Notes: generated by a model not told the origin, from the sequence alone. Counted from the first letter of the stretch, positions 53,212-63,596 are shown. The stretch: DNA of 64,000 nt from Lepus europaeus (GCF_033115175.1 NC_084831.1:13989138-14053137), one strand, 5' to 3'. A program made the numbers and translations.

Positions 53212-56200
53212 CTGTGGGGGGAGAGGCGGGCTTGGTGTCTGTCTCCCTCCCTGGTGCAGGGCTTGGACCTCTGGAGGCAGTGCAGCCCCCACTCAGTTTT
53301 GGAAGAACCCAGCCCAGCAGCCTTGACTCTCGCTGCACAACCCTGGGCCAGGATGAAGCCACGAGCCAGGAACGCGATGTGGATCTCCCACATGGGTGGC
53401 AGGGGTCCAAGCACTTGGTCCCCCTGTGCACCCTTGCTCCTCTGCTTAGCTACTCCCCATTCTCTGAGCACTTACCGAGCACCCAAGAGGACTCAACACA
53501 AGGGACACTGGGGGAAGCAGATATTGGAGCCCTGCGAATAAGCAACCTGGGCCATGGGAAGCAGGGAAGATGCAGGACTGTGAGATCACGCCAGTGCGTC
53601 AGGGAGCCACTGAGCTGAGATCCGAAGGGTCCTCCAGAAAGCTGGGCTGGGCTGGAGGCCGAGCGGTTCCGGGCAAGTGGAACAGTGTGTGCAAAGACTG
53701 CAGGGAGGGGGGACCTCGGAGCTCCAGTTTCTGCAAAGTGGGGATAAGAGCTCCCCCTAGGGGCTGTTGTAGGAAGGCACACTCTAGGCACACAGTAAGT
53801 GTGGACATTATTATGACGCCCTCCCGGACAACAGCCAGTGCTACCATCAGCCCTTTGGACTCCCAGCCCTGGGACCTGCTGTTTTTCTCCAAGCTGCCAA
53901 GGCCGGCCCTGCCGCAGGGACTAGGGGGCCTGGGTTCGGGGCCAGACTGTCATTTGCAGGCCCGTGACCCCTCAGCAAACACTCCCCCAGCCTGGTTTGG
54001 GTTCCTGGTGTGCGAGATGGAGGTCCCCAGGGTTTTGCTGCACCCTCTCTGGGCTGTTCCCAGAACTGACACCTAGGCAAGCGAAGGCGATGGCCCAGGC
54101 CCCCGCGTGGTTCAGAGTGCGCCCATGTCCCCGGGGGAGGCTCACTCCGGTCTCCCGCTCATTCCCGCTGTAACTCGACAAGGGAGATGACACACGATGC
54201 TGAGATTCAGCGAGCTCAGGCCACCGTCGTTTGTGGTCACAGGGCTGGCAGTGGTGGGCCCGGCTTCCGGATGCTGGAGGCCCTCCCCCCACCTCCACTA
54301 CGCCCAACCCAGCCCAGCTGCTGCCCCAGAACCCCTGAGAACAGAGAGGCTGGGCGGCTGCACGGTCACCCAGCCTGTGCCAGCGACGAGGGCCCCACAC
54401 TCACAGCACTGGACGTGGCCCTCGGCAAAGGTGTATCTGTAGCTGTCCGTGAGCACGCGGCAGCCGTGGGTCTTCTTCAGGTTGGCGTAGCAACAGTCGT
54501 GGACCCGGCAGCACCTGCAGGGGGAGCGTGGGTATGGGGGGGCAGGGGCCCCCGCCGACTCGGGGCTCTGTCTGCCCCCAGCTGCCCAGTGGGGAAGAGC
54601 CAAGGCCTGCAGGTGTCCAGCCTTCCCATGAAGCCAGGAGCTAACACTCACTGAGAATGTCCTGGCCTCTGCTTTCTCCACACACCCTCTCATCCTCACA
54701 ACCACCCTGTGATGCAGGTGCTGGTATTAGCCCCATTGCACAGATGAAGAAACCAAGGCACAGAGAGGTCAGGCCACTTGCCCCAGCTCACACGGCCTGT
54801 GAGCTGTAGCTCAGGGGAGCGGGCCCAGGCCTGGCTGACCCCAGGGTCAGTATGAATCCGCTCGGTGAATGGAGGAGTGGAGAAGAAGGGAGTGAGTCCT
54901 GGGGTGGGGGTCAGGCCTGGGGAGGGGTTACCAGTCTGTGGCGTCCTTGGGCTGGCCTCTGCCACCGATGCCGCAGTGACAGCCGTAGTACCAGTAGGCG
55001 AGGATGGGTGTTTTGTTGGTCACTTGCTTAACCATCTTGTTCAGGTTCAGGATCCCTCCCTGGCTTGGAATCACACCTGCCAGGCAGCCAAGGGGCCAGG
55101 GAAGGGGTGAGTCTCTGGGAGGGCCAGGGGGCACTGCTGCTCTGCCCGCCCAAATGAGGGGTCTCGAGTGAGGACGGCGACAGGACGATGACAACTCCTA
55201 CTGCTGTTAGAAATAGAGCGATGGTGGCTGGTGCCGCAGTGTAACATGTTAAGCCATCACCTGCAGTGCCGGCACCCTATATGGATGCCGGTTCCAGCCC
55301 TGGCCACTCCACTTCCAATCCAGCTCCCTGCTAAGGCACCTGGGAAAGCAGCAGAAGATGGTCCAGGTCCTTGGGCCCCTGCATCCATGTGGGAGACCCA
55401 GAAGAAGCTCCTGGCTTTGGCCTGGCCCAGCCCTGGCTCTTGTGGCTCTTTAAGGGGTGAACTGGTAGATGGAAGATCTATCTCTCTGTAACTCTGCCTT
55501 TCAAATAAATAGAATAAAATTTATTTTGAAAAAAAATAGAGTGATGGTGGGCACTTGGCCCAGTGGCCCTGGGCTCAAGTCCCGCCTCTAGCCCCTGACC
55601 CCAGCCATCTGCTCTGAGCCCCGGGAGGCAGCACCTGATAGCTCACGTGGATTCTTGCCACCAACGTGGAAACCTGCATTGAATTCCAGGTTCCTGCTTC
55701 AGGCTGGCCTGATCCCAGCCACTGTGGGCATTTCAGGAGCGAACCAACAAATGGGCACTCTCTGTCTCTCTGCATCTCGAATAAATAAATAAAAATTGTT
55801 CAAATTTAAAAAATACATAGTGAGAGTTATCAAGTGCTCAGTATGGATCTTTTTGCATTGTAAATTCATGGACATCATCCTATGAGATAAATACTATTTT
55901 TAAATAAATAAACTTCTAAATGAGCTTATTAATAACAAGTAACTTTTTAAATAATTCTAGATGTACAGCTAATTTGCATAGATAACACAGAGAGCTCCTA
56001 CGTGCCTCGCCCAGTCTCTCCTAGTGTTACTGGCCTACATAATTACAGTGCATTGTGAAAACTAAGAAACCACCATTGTTTTTTTGTTTTGTTTTGTTTG
56101 TTTGTTTGTTTGTTTGTTTTGACAGGCAGAGTGGACAGTGAGAGAGAGAGACAGAGAGAAAGGTCTTCCTTTTCTGTTGGTTCACCCCGCAGTGGCTGCC

Positions 56201-59200
56201 GCTGCCGGCGCACCGCGCTGATCCGAAGCCAGGAGCCAGGTGCTTCTCCTGGTCTCCCATGCGGGTGCAGGGCCCAAGGACTTGGGCCATCCTCCACTGC
56301 CTTCCAGGGTCACAGCAGAGAGCTGGCCTGGAAGAGGAGCAACCGGGACAGAATCCAGTGCCCCGACTGGGACTAGAACCAGGGGTGCCGGCGCACCGCA
56401 GGCGGAGGATTAGCCTATGAGCTGCAGCACCGGCCCCACCATTGGTTTCTTAAAATTTTTTTATTATTTGGAGAGGGAAAGAGAAAGAGAAAGAGAGAGA
56501 GGGATGTCCTATCTGCTGTTTGCTCCCCAAATCCCCACAACCGCCAAAGCTGGCCAGGCAGATGCCAGGAGCCAGGAACTCGAGTTAGGTCTCCCACAGG
56601 GGTGGCAAGAACCCAGCTGCTGGATCCACCACCTGCTGCCTCCTAGGGTGCCCATTTGCAGGAAGCTGGCATTGGGCACAGAACTGGGACTCAATTCCCG
56701 TCACTCCAGATAGGAGATGTAGCACCTTAGGCGTGAGGCCAGTTCCCTACCCTGTCTGTCCTTTACCTTGTTTTTTAAAAAAGATTTATTTGAAAGGCAG
56801 AATGACCTAGAGAGAGGAAGAGAGAGAAGAGAATCTTCATCTGTTGGCTCACTCCCCAAGTGGCCATAGTAGCAGGGGCTGGGCCACGCGGAAGTCAGGA
56901 GCTGGGAACTCCTCTGCGTCTCCCACATGAGTGGCAGCAACTCTGAGTTCCTGGGAGCATTGACAAGAAGCTGAGTTGCGAGCAGAGTAACCGGGACTCA
57001 AGCCAGGCGCTCCAATATGGGAAGTGGAGGCTCTAAGCCTCGATGCCTGCCTTGTCCCGTTGTGTTTTGCTTTGTTCTTGCAAAGCACAGAGATAGAGAC
57101 AGAGGCATGGATGCTAGTTCTGATTCCCTTGCTACAGATGAGCAGACAGAGGCTCAGAATCTCGCTCAAGGTCACGGTGACTGATACATGGAGCCAGAAT
57201 TGGAACTCAAGGCAGGCCAGGTCCCTCTGTCTCTGAGCATGGAGGTCCCGCCCGCCCGTCACAGGATGAACACCCCTTCCACTCTTCTTCCTGCCCCACC
57301 CTGCAGGGAAATCCAAGTGCTGAAGATCACTTGTGCAGCAGGGTTTGGAAACCAGTGCCTGCATTCCAGACCCAACGGCTGCTGGTGAGAACTCGCCTGG
57401 TGGGAGGGGAAGCGTGCGTGGTGCTGAGTTAGGATATTGCATCAAGGGGTCCAGGCAGGTTGGAGAAACAGACAACAAGGCGACAAGGGGCTGGACACGG
57501 AACCCAAGAGGTTCTTCAAGAACACAGGGCACGCACGTTCTCCCGCCCCCAAGCTCAGGCACAGGAGGTCATGCTGAGCGCACCTAATACCAAGTGAGTA
57601 GGAAGTAGGAGGTGAGCCCCAGGTTGGCGGAGGCGGAGATTGGGAGCAACTCGGGTCGGGGCAGAGAGAGATCAAGATCCCGGGCAGGTGGCCTTGGCCT
57701 GTATATGACAGCTGTACTGGCGTGTCGCCTCCCGTTGCCACCCCCAACTGGCGTGGTGGCTCCAGCTGCATGGGACACTAGGAGGAAACACTGCCAAGCC
57801 TAACTGTGGCGCTGATGACCCAGGCCCGCTGGAGTCTCCTGCATTCCGTGTTTAGGCACTCCAGGGAAAAATGAATTGGAGAGAGAGAGAGAGAGAATCC
57901 ATCTTGTAGACCAGAGACCTGAGTGCAGAATCTTGCCTTTCCGGGTGCCCCTGTCCCCCTTCTTGTCTATAATCTCACCCCTTCAATCACAGCTCAGAGA
58001 CTTAGGCCAAACTCATAGCAAAGTGAGGTGCCCGCCCGCGGCAGCCTAGGACTCAGGGCGCTGTGGGGTGGTCTCACATCTCGTGACTTCGGAGGGAGGC
58101 GAACCCAGCCCAAGCAAGGGATGCAGCCTTCGGGGCGCTGGCTGAGCTTGCCTGCGCTTCCTGCCTCGGTTGCTTTTCTCATCCTTTGGCTGCCACTCCA
58201 CGGGACGGAGCCCCTTCTCCCAGGCGAGGGCAGAGAGGCAATCACTACCATTTTCTGTGCAGCACCACGTGAGAAGCCACTGCCCCCTTGCCATTCCCGA
58301 CACCTGCTCAGCTCTTTGTGTCTGATCCCTCACGAGAGCCCGTCCTAGAATCCTGTGAACAGCATGCAATGGTGCCCATTTCACAGATGAGAGTGTAGAG
58401 AGGTTGGGTGTCTTGGCCAAGGTCACACTGCCAGATGACTACAGGGCCAATGCATCTGATTCCCCGTGGCATATTGCTGCTGCTTCTTTTTAAAAGACTG
58501 GTTTATCTTATTTGAAAGGCAGAGTTACAGAGAGAGGGAGAGATGGGATGGGGCAGGGGGTGGAGACAGAGAGAGAGAGAGAGGGAGAGAGAGGGAGTGG
58601 GAGAGAAACAGAGAGAGAGACAGGGAGAGAAAGATTTTCTATCTACTGGCTCACCCCCCAGATGGCCACAACAGCCAGGGTTGGCCAAGGCTGAAGCCGG
58701 GAACCTGGAACTCCGTCTGGGTCTCCCCTGTGGGTAGCAGAAGCCCAAGTGCTCGGATCACCCTCTGCTGTTTTCCCAGGCACATGAGCAGGGAGCCGCA
58801 TGGGAAGCAGAGCAGCTGGGACTCCAGGAGGTGCCCTTCCTTGTGGTTGCCAGCGTCGGAGGCGGCAGCTTCGCCCACACCGCAGCGCACTTTGTCTTTA
58901 CATCTGAGGGATGAATTTCTGTAACTGATCGCAAATCTCCTAATGGATTTCACTATACCTCTGAAGAAGGCTTTCTCTGGAGAAGCCCAGAATAACACAA
59001 GACCACTCTTTTTTTTTGACAGGCAGAGTGGATAGTGAGAGAGAGAGACAGAGAGAAAGGTCTTCCTTTTTGCCGTTGGTTCACCCTCCAATGGCCGCTG
59101 CGGCCAGCGCATCGTGCTGATCCGAAGCCAGGAGCCAGGTGCTTCTCCTGGTCTCCCATGCAGGTGCAGGGCCCAAGGACTTGGGCCATCCTCCGTGGCA

Positions 59201-60284
59201 CTCCCAGGCCACAGCAGAGAGCTGGCCTGGAAGAGGGGCAACCAGGACAGAATCCGGCACCCTGACCAGCACTAGAACCCGGGGTGCCGGCGCCGCAGGC
59301 GGGGGATTAGCCTATTGAGCCGCGGTGATGGCCAAGGCCACTTTTTACAAATGCAAATCTCTCCAACAATCTCCTGTTTTGAGGTGAGTAAGCCAGTTTG
59401 CTTACAATTTGCCATCTCATCTGCTAAACACGGGGTGGACTCTGTCCCCCACTACCATGACCAACAGAACCCTGCTCCCAGGGGCCAACGTCATCGCACA
59501 GCAAGCTAAGCCACCGCCCGCGACGCCAGCATCCTGTATCATATCAGAGCACAGGTTCCAGTCCTGGCTGCTCTGCTTCCGACCCAGTTCCCTGCTAAAG
59601 CAGCGGAAGATGGCCCCGAGTGCTTGGGCCCCCGTCACCCAAGTGGGAGACCCGGCTGGAGTTCCAGGCTCCTGGCCTCTGCCTAGATGTGCCCTGGTCA
59701 TTGAGGCCATTTGGGGAGTGAACCAGTGGATAGAAGAAATCTCTCTCTCTCTTTCTCTCTCTCTCTCTTCCCTTCAAATAAATCAATGAATCTTGAAAAA
59801 AAAAAATAAATAAAGAACTCTCTTCCCAAGCGCAAAGAGGACAATGAACGTGAAAGGGTTCTAGAAACAGAGGACTGTGCTAATGTGAAGGATCACACCC
59901 AACCCCTCTGCATTCTCATCTGTAAAATGGGCAGAGAGACGGTGGGCGACGGGAGATGGGGCACCCACTTCTGTAATCTGTGTCCCGGGCACCACAACCA
60001 GCAGCCCAGCAGGCCCAGGGGCTGGACTCCTAGCTCCCCGCCATCACGGCAGCCAGAGGGACCCCCAGAGCTCTCTGGCTGAAGCCACCATCCCAGGGGC
60101 CTGGCATCTAGGTGAGAAGCAGAAGTGTCTAGGGAACCAGGGCACTGGGGACCAGAGCAACGGCAGCCCAGTCCGGGGAAGCGAGCCCAGGGCTTCCCAG
60201 CATCCCACCTTCCCCTCCCAGCTGTGGGTCCTGGCCTGACTCACCAGCCATCACCAGTAGCCCGCACAGCAGAGGAAGCTCCAT
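53066..60284 (-). CDS. PLA2G2D: PLA2G2D, group IID secreted phospholipase A2 (four coding exons)
   Basis: Coding order on the - strand is 60284-60245, 55076-54932, 54514-54405, 53211-53066: 441 nt, 146 aa plus TAG. Group IID is a secreted calcium-dependent PLA2 of lymphoid tissue and dendritic cells, linked in the literature to release of anti-inflammatory omega-3 fatty acids. Seen: signal peptide with a Leu/Val core and mature start near Gly20/Gly21; calcium loop [11 protein letters not shown] (44-54); active site CCRVHDCCY with His67 and Asp68; network Asp113 in [10 protein letters not shown]; 14 mature cysteines (seven disulfides) and a C-terminal extension ending in Cys146, both group-II features. 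The distinctive stretches [10 protein letters not shown] and [14 protein letters not shown] match what I recall of human PLA2G2D. One residue longer than the human 145, owing to an extra Lys near 75-76. All exons intact. Convergent with PLA2G5. Confidence 0.97.
53212..54404 (-). other. PLA2G2D intron before its last coding exon
   Basis: 1,193-bp GT-AG intron. Contains a partial antisense CSINE at 53343-53425 (AGGATGAAGCCACGAGCCAG to GGGGTCCAAGCACTTGG) and an old repeat phrase at 53720-53800. Confidence 0.7.
53343..53425 (-). mobile_element. Partial CSINE, antisense
   Basis: Only the middle third of the element is present; both ends are missing. Confidence 0.7.
54405..54514 (-). CDS. PLA2G2D: PLA2G2D coding exon 3: catalytic His-Asp exon
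   Basis: Acceptor CTGCAG ends at 54515 and donor GTGAGT begins at 54404. The 110 nt encode [18 protein letters not shown] and the SYRYTF segment, ending one base into the Ser99 codon. The exon is 3 nt longer than the PLA2G5 counterpart, keeping the frame. Confidence 0.96.
54650..54830 (-). repeat. MIR, in PLA2G2D intron
   Basis: ATTGCACAGATGAAGAAACC and GGCACAGAGAGGTCAGGCCA are MIR core phrases, sense on +. It lies in the 417-bp intron between coding exons 2 and 3. Confidence 0.7.
54932..55076 (-). CDS. PLA2G2D: PLA2G2D coding exon 2: mature N-terminus and calcium loop
   Basis: Acceptor TGGCAG ends at 55077 and donor GTAAC begins at 54931. The 145 nt encode the rest of the signal peptide, the N-terminal helix and the calcium loop up to the Trp codon of DATDW. 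The exon contains an Asn-Lys-Thr glycosylation sequon at residues 34-36. Confidence 0.96.
55228..55535 (+). mobile_element. CSINE, sense on +, with long duplication
   Basis: Flanked by AATAGAG(C/T)GATGGTGG (about 55212-55227 and 55536-55550). Head GGTGCCGCAGTGTAACATG, tail CAAATAAATAGAATAAAATT. Lies antisense inside PLA2G2D intron 1. Confidence 0.92.
55551..55800 (+). mobile_element. Diverged SINE of CSINE type, sense
   Basis: CACTTGGCCCAGTGGCCCTGGGCTCAAGTCC head, shortened middle, tail CGAATAAATAAATAAAAATT. Confidence 0.75.
55801..56077. other. AT-rich intronic sequence
   Basis: Part of the 5.2-kb PLA2G2D first intron (55077-60244). No recognised repeat. Confidence 0.45.
56080..56435 (-). 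mobile_element. Young CSINE, antisense, with (GTTT)n
   Basis: (TTTG)n at 56086-56119, then GACAGGCAGAGTGGACAGTG. CCACCATTG duplicated at both edges. Confidence 0.93.
56450..56745 (-). mobile_element. Diverged SINE, antisense
   Basis: AATTTTTTTATTATTTGGAGAGG start and GGGACTCAATTCCCGTCACTCC B-box complement; head degraded. Confidence 0.78.
56769..57052 (-). mobile_element. Diverged CSINE, antisense
   Basis: TTTTTTAAAAAAGATTTATTTG start, CCGGGACTCAAGCCAGGCGC, head GCCTCGATGCCTGCC. One of three SINEs in close series. Confidence 0.82.
57053..58486 (-). other. PLA2G2D first intron, unique part with two MIRs
   Basis: MIR-like at 57115-57215 (CAGATGAGCAGACAGAGGC) and 58365-58455 (CACAGATGAGAGTGTAGAGA, CAAGGTCACACTGCCAG). 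No exon-like frame. Confidence 0.5.
58487..58889 (-). mobile_element. CSINE, antisense, with expanded GA tract
   Basis: Expanded (GGGAGAGA)n/(GA)n at about 58530-58630. Head TTCGCCCACACCGCAGCGC. Confidence 0.85.
59008..59333 (-). mobile_element. Young CSINE, antisense
   Basis: GACAGGCAGAGTGGATAGTG to GAGCCGCGGTGATGGCC. Imperfect duplication AAG(A/G)CCACT. Confidence 0.92.
59479..59813 (+). mobile_element. CSINE, sense on +
   Basis: GGGGCCAACGTCATCGCACAGC head, (CT)n, AAATAAATCAATGAATCTTG tail, A-rich end. Confidence 0.88.
59814..60244 (-). other. PLA2G2D first intron, end adjoining coding exon 1
   Basis: Unique, with MIR-like CATCTGTAAAATGGGCAGAG at 59919-59938. It begins (on -) with the GTGAGT donor at 60244. 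Confidence 0.55.
60245..60284 (-). CDS. PLA2G2D: PLA2G2D coding exon 1: start and signal peptide
   Basis: ATG at 60284-60282 with G at +4. The 40 nt encode [13 protein letters not shown] plus one base, and the donor GTGAGT starts at 60244 (phase 1). Length and phase equal those of the PLA2G5 first coding exon. A TATA box lies 59 bases upstream, so this exon probably also carries the transcription start. Confidence 0.96.
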
Positions 60285-60342
60285 GACCCCGGCCCCGAGC
60301 AGTGCAGTGGCCGCTGGAAGTCCCCTTGCACGCAGGCAGCCT

Positions 60343-60348
60343 CTTATA
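60343..60348 (-). promoter_or_regulatory. PLA2G2D: PLA2G2D TATA box
   Basis: On the - strand the sequence reads GCTATAAGAGG, with TATAAG at 60348-60343. Transcription would be expected to start about 25-30 bp downstream, around 60312-60320, giving a 5' UTR of roughly 30-35 nt before the ATG at 60284. The spacing to a verified start codon makes this a credible core promoter. Confidence 0.75.
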
Positions 60349-60406
60349 GCGGACGAGCCCGCAGCCGGCCCAGCCACAGCTCCAGGGGGAGCAACCCGCT
60401 TCTGTG

Positions 60407-60414
60407 CTTCCTCT
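60407..60414 (-). promoter_or_regulatory. Candidate ETS/PU.1-type site upstream of PLA2G2D
   Basis: The - strand reads AGAGGAAG about 60 bp upstream of the TATA box, which matches the GGAA core of ETS factors including PU.1. Group IID PLA2 is known from dendritic and myeloid cells, so the site fits, but one short motif is weak evidence. Confidence 0.25.
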
Positions 60415-60445
60415 TTCCCCGTGCCAGGGGATCTTGGCAACTTGT

Positions 60446-60742
60446 TAAAATGTTTACTTATTTATTTGAGAGGAGGAGAGAGAAGGGGGTGGGGAGCTGC
60501 CGTCCACTGCTTCACTCCCCGAATGCCCTCAATGGTCAGGGCTGAAGCCAGGAGCCAAGAGCTCACTCCGGGTCTCCCAGTGTGGGTGGCAGCGATCCAA
60601 TTACTTGAGCCAACACTACTGCCTTTCAGGGTCTACACGGGCAGGAAATGGAATTGGGAACCAGAGCTGGATATCGAACCAAGAACCCTGAGAGGAGACC
60701 CGGGCACGAGCACCAGCATCCCACTGTCAGGCCACGCACCTG
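60446..60742 (-). mobile_element. CSINE, antisense, about 100 bp upstream of the PLA2G2D TATA box
   Basis: TTAAAATGTTTACTTATTTATTTGAG start, shortened GA tract, degraded head. In the - direction it is sense and forms the distal upstream flank of the promoter. Confidence 0.83.
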
Positions 60743-60922
60743 CGGCTAGAGTTTTAAATTTTAATATCTGGGGTTTTTTTCCTTTTTGATAAAAGAAACA
60801 TACATGCAGTATAGAAGAGGTGAAAAACATGAACAATAAGAAATTTAAAATCGCCTGTGCACCTGTGAACATTTTGTTATGTACTCTTGGCTCCATTGCC
60901 ATCTGTCCACTTGTAGCATATG

Positions 60923-61123
60923 CAAGGGTACTTCAAAACATCATGGGAAATAGAATTAAAAGATAAGTTTGAGTGCAAAATTCTTCCAAATCCATGCATA
61001 GTTCTTTCATAATATGCATTTTCCCTTGAACATTTTAAAGACTCCTTGTATGTATGGATTTCAGCATTTCAGCACAATAAAACATCTTTTAATTCCATTT
61101 TCCACGAATTTTTAAAGCCCTTG
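60923..61123. repeat. Palindromic MITE-like element, family P, full length
   Basis: The left end (CAAGGGTACTTCAAAA, then TAGAATTAAAAGATA) and the reverse complement of the right end (CAAGGGCTTTAAAAA, then TGGAATTAAAAGATG) match over about 42 bp. The centre (CATGCATAGTTCTTTCATAATATGCAT) is also self-complementary. About 200 bp, no coding capacity: a non-autonomous DNA transposon, probably mariner/Tc1-like, family not assigned. Confidence 0.75.
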
Positions 61124-61214
61124 TGTCCATATGCATGCATGTTTGTCTGCTGTCTACCTCTGTATTTTCCCCTGACCACATTAGGAAATGTTTTATGTAG
61201 TATTTTTAAAGGAG

Positions 61215-61252
<38 letters not shown>
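61215..61252 (+). repeat. (TATC)n microsatellite
   Basis: About nine perfect TATC units. It forms the tail side of the adjoining CSINE, in place of the usual TTTA repeats. Confidence 0.95.
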
Positions 61253-61253
<1 letters not shown>

Positions 61254-61564
61254 GAAAGGCAGAGTAACACAGAGAGAGAGAGTGAGGGCGAGAGAGAGGA
61301 GAGGGAGAGGGAGGGAGAGAGAATCTTCTTCCATCTGCTGATTCACTCCCCAAATGGCCACAAGTTTCCCCTGAAGCCAGGAGCCTGGACCCTCATCTGG
61401 GTGTCCTACGTGGGTGGCAGGGCCCAAGCACTTGGACCATCTTCTCTGCTTCCCAGGTGCCTTAGCAGGAAGCTGGATCAGAAGCAGAGCAGCAGGGACT
61501 TGAACCACATGGGACGCCGGCATCGCGGGTGGTGGCTTAACCCTCTGCGCCACAACCCCAGCCC
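61253..61564 (-). mobile_element. CSINE, antisense
   Basis: GAAAGGCAGAGTAACACAG start, head GCGCCACAACCCCAGCCCC. Confidence 0.9.
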
Positions 61565-62091
61565 CTCATGTAGTGCCTTGTAGGCTGTCTTTCATCACGG
61601 GTATAACCTGAACAGATTTCTACTTCATTCAGTGTTCCTCTGCAGCAAGATCATGAAAGGCAGCTTTATATCCCACGGTTCTTCCGATGAATCCCCACGT
61701 GACGGACAGACGGGCTGTTGACGATTTCTACTGTTCTAGATCTCAGTGCGTGAATTGAATTGTTTCCTAACATGAACTTTGCTGAGTCAAAGAATAATTG
61801 AGAGCCACTGATGTGTGCTGCCACCTTAGCCTGCGGAAGATCTCATGGGAAAACTAATGAGGCAGAAGACGCGGCCCAGCCCAGGCCAGGAGGAGGAGCT
61901 GATGGCACCGGCAATGTTCAGAGACGCCAGCCTCGGGGGCCCCATGGATGACCCTGAGCACGGGAGGCGGGATTTGTTTCTTGAGGCTTGTACAGGACTG
62001 TTCAAGGCCAATGCCAGGGCTGACCCCTTTGCTGCCAAGCAGCCAGTCCACCGAGAAACCGTACCAGCAAGAGTCTCTGCTGGAAGCTGGT

Positions 62092-62139
<48 letters not shown>

Positions 62140-62266
62140 TTTTTAAATCCAATTTCCCCCTTGATTCCTTGAATCAGTCAAGCACCTGACCACCTCATCT
62201 GTGATGCAGCAATCCACAGGACAACAGCAAACAGTATATTCTAAAAAAATAAAATAAAAAAAAAGA
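61565..62266. other. Unique sequence with a CT microsatellite
   Basis: Pure (CT)n at 62095-62133 outside any SINE that I can delimit. Frames of up to 114 codons on + are not recognised. Confidence 0.4.
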
Positions 62267-62600
62267 TGGCCGGCACCACGGCTCAATAGGCTAATCCTCC
62301 GCCTGCGGCACGGGCACACCGGGTTCTAGTCCCGGTCGGGGCACCGAATTATGTCCTGGTTGCTCCTCTTCCAGTCCAGCTCTCTGCTATGGCCCAGGAG
62401 TGCAGTGGAGGATGGCCCAAGTGCTTGGGCCCTGCACCCCATGGGAGACCAGGAGAAGCACCTGGGTCCTGCCATCGGATCAGCGCAGCACGCCGGCTGC
62501 AACACAGTGGCCATTGTGGGGTGAACCAACGGCAAAAGGAAGACCTTTCTCTCTGTCTCTCTCACTGTCCACTCTGCCTGTCAAAAAAAAAAAAAAAAAA
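62267..62600 (+). mobile_element. Young CSINE, sense, first of a series
   Basis: GGCCGGCACCACGGCTCAATAG head to CTGCCTGTCAAAA with an 18-A tail. Confidence 0.93.
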
Positions 62601-62626
62601 AGAAAGGAAAGGAAAACCTCATTATT

Positions 62627-62864
62627 GAGGAGAGGGTGTTGTGGCGCAGTGAGTTAGGCCACCACTTGGGACACTCACATCCCATGTCAGGATGCCACGT
62701 GGAGTCCTGGGTACTCTGCTTCCTGCTAATGCACCTGCCGATGGCTCTAGGACATGGGTCCCTGCCTCCCACGTGGGAGACCCAGCTGGAGTTCCAGGCT
62801 CCTAGCTTCCGCCTGACTCAGTGCTGGCTGTTGTAGGCACTTGAGAAGTGAATCTGCAGTTAGA

Positions 62865-62935
<71 letters not shown>

Positions 62936-62958
62936 AAATAAATGAACACATAGATAAA
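62627..62958 (+). mobile_element. CSINE, sense, second of a series
   Basis: GAGGGTGTTGTGGCGCAGTG head; (CT)n about 62869-62935 with TTT interruptions; tail AAATAAATGAACACATAG. Confidence 0.9.
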
Positions 62959-63274
62959 GTCTTTTAGAAAACAGCCTCGCTACTGAGTGTGACTGATGTG
63001 TATTGAATGGGTGCAAGCCAAGGGGTTTGGAGATAACCATCCCCATTGCCAAGATCACAGACGCACCCCTCACCTGCAGAGTGCCCTCCGCTGGACATGT
63101 TCTGAGCCACACCACCCTCACCTGCCCTCAGTAGCCACCCTGTACACTCTTATCAAGGGGTATTTTACCCTGAGCACCATCTTCTAGATCTCGGCTCCTG
63201 ACAGGGGCACGTGGCCACCTCCAGGCCCCCTGACCGCCCTCTCTGGGACCACGTGGGCAGGAGCAAAAGCAGCC
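62959..63274. other. Unique sequence, no gene
   Basis: Nothing recognised. Confidence 0.45.
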
Positions 63275-63596
63275 AGGGGCCGGCGTTGTGGCGTAGTGCA
63301 CTGAGCCGCAGCCTTCAACACTGCCATCCCATATGGGCGCTGGTTCCTGTCTCTGCTCCACTTCCAACCCAGCTCCCTGCTGATGCACTTGGGAAAGCAA
63401 CAGAGGACAGTCCAAGCGTCCACGTGGGAGACCTGGATGAAGCTCCTGGCTCCTGGCTCCAGCCTGGCCCAGCCTCAGCCGTTGCCGCCATTTGGGGAAT
63501 GAACCAGCAGATAGAACATCTCTCTCTCTCTCTCTCTCTCTCTGTAACTCCGTCTTTCAAATAAATAAATAAATAATTATTTAAAAAAAAAAAAAA
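63275..63596 (+). mobile_element. CSINE, sense, third of a series
   Basis: GGGGCCGGCGTTGTGGCGTAG head, (CT)n, AAATAAATAAATAAATAATT tail and A run. Confidence 0.92.

Noticed and set aside
269-63596. tRNA-like A/B-box motifs throughout
   Set aside because: They are heads of tRNA-derived CSINEs. No stretch folds as a free tRNA with a proper acceptor stem and anticodon context that I can support.
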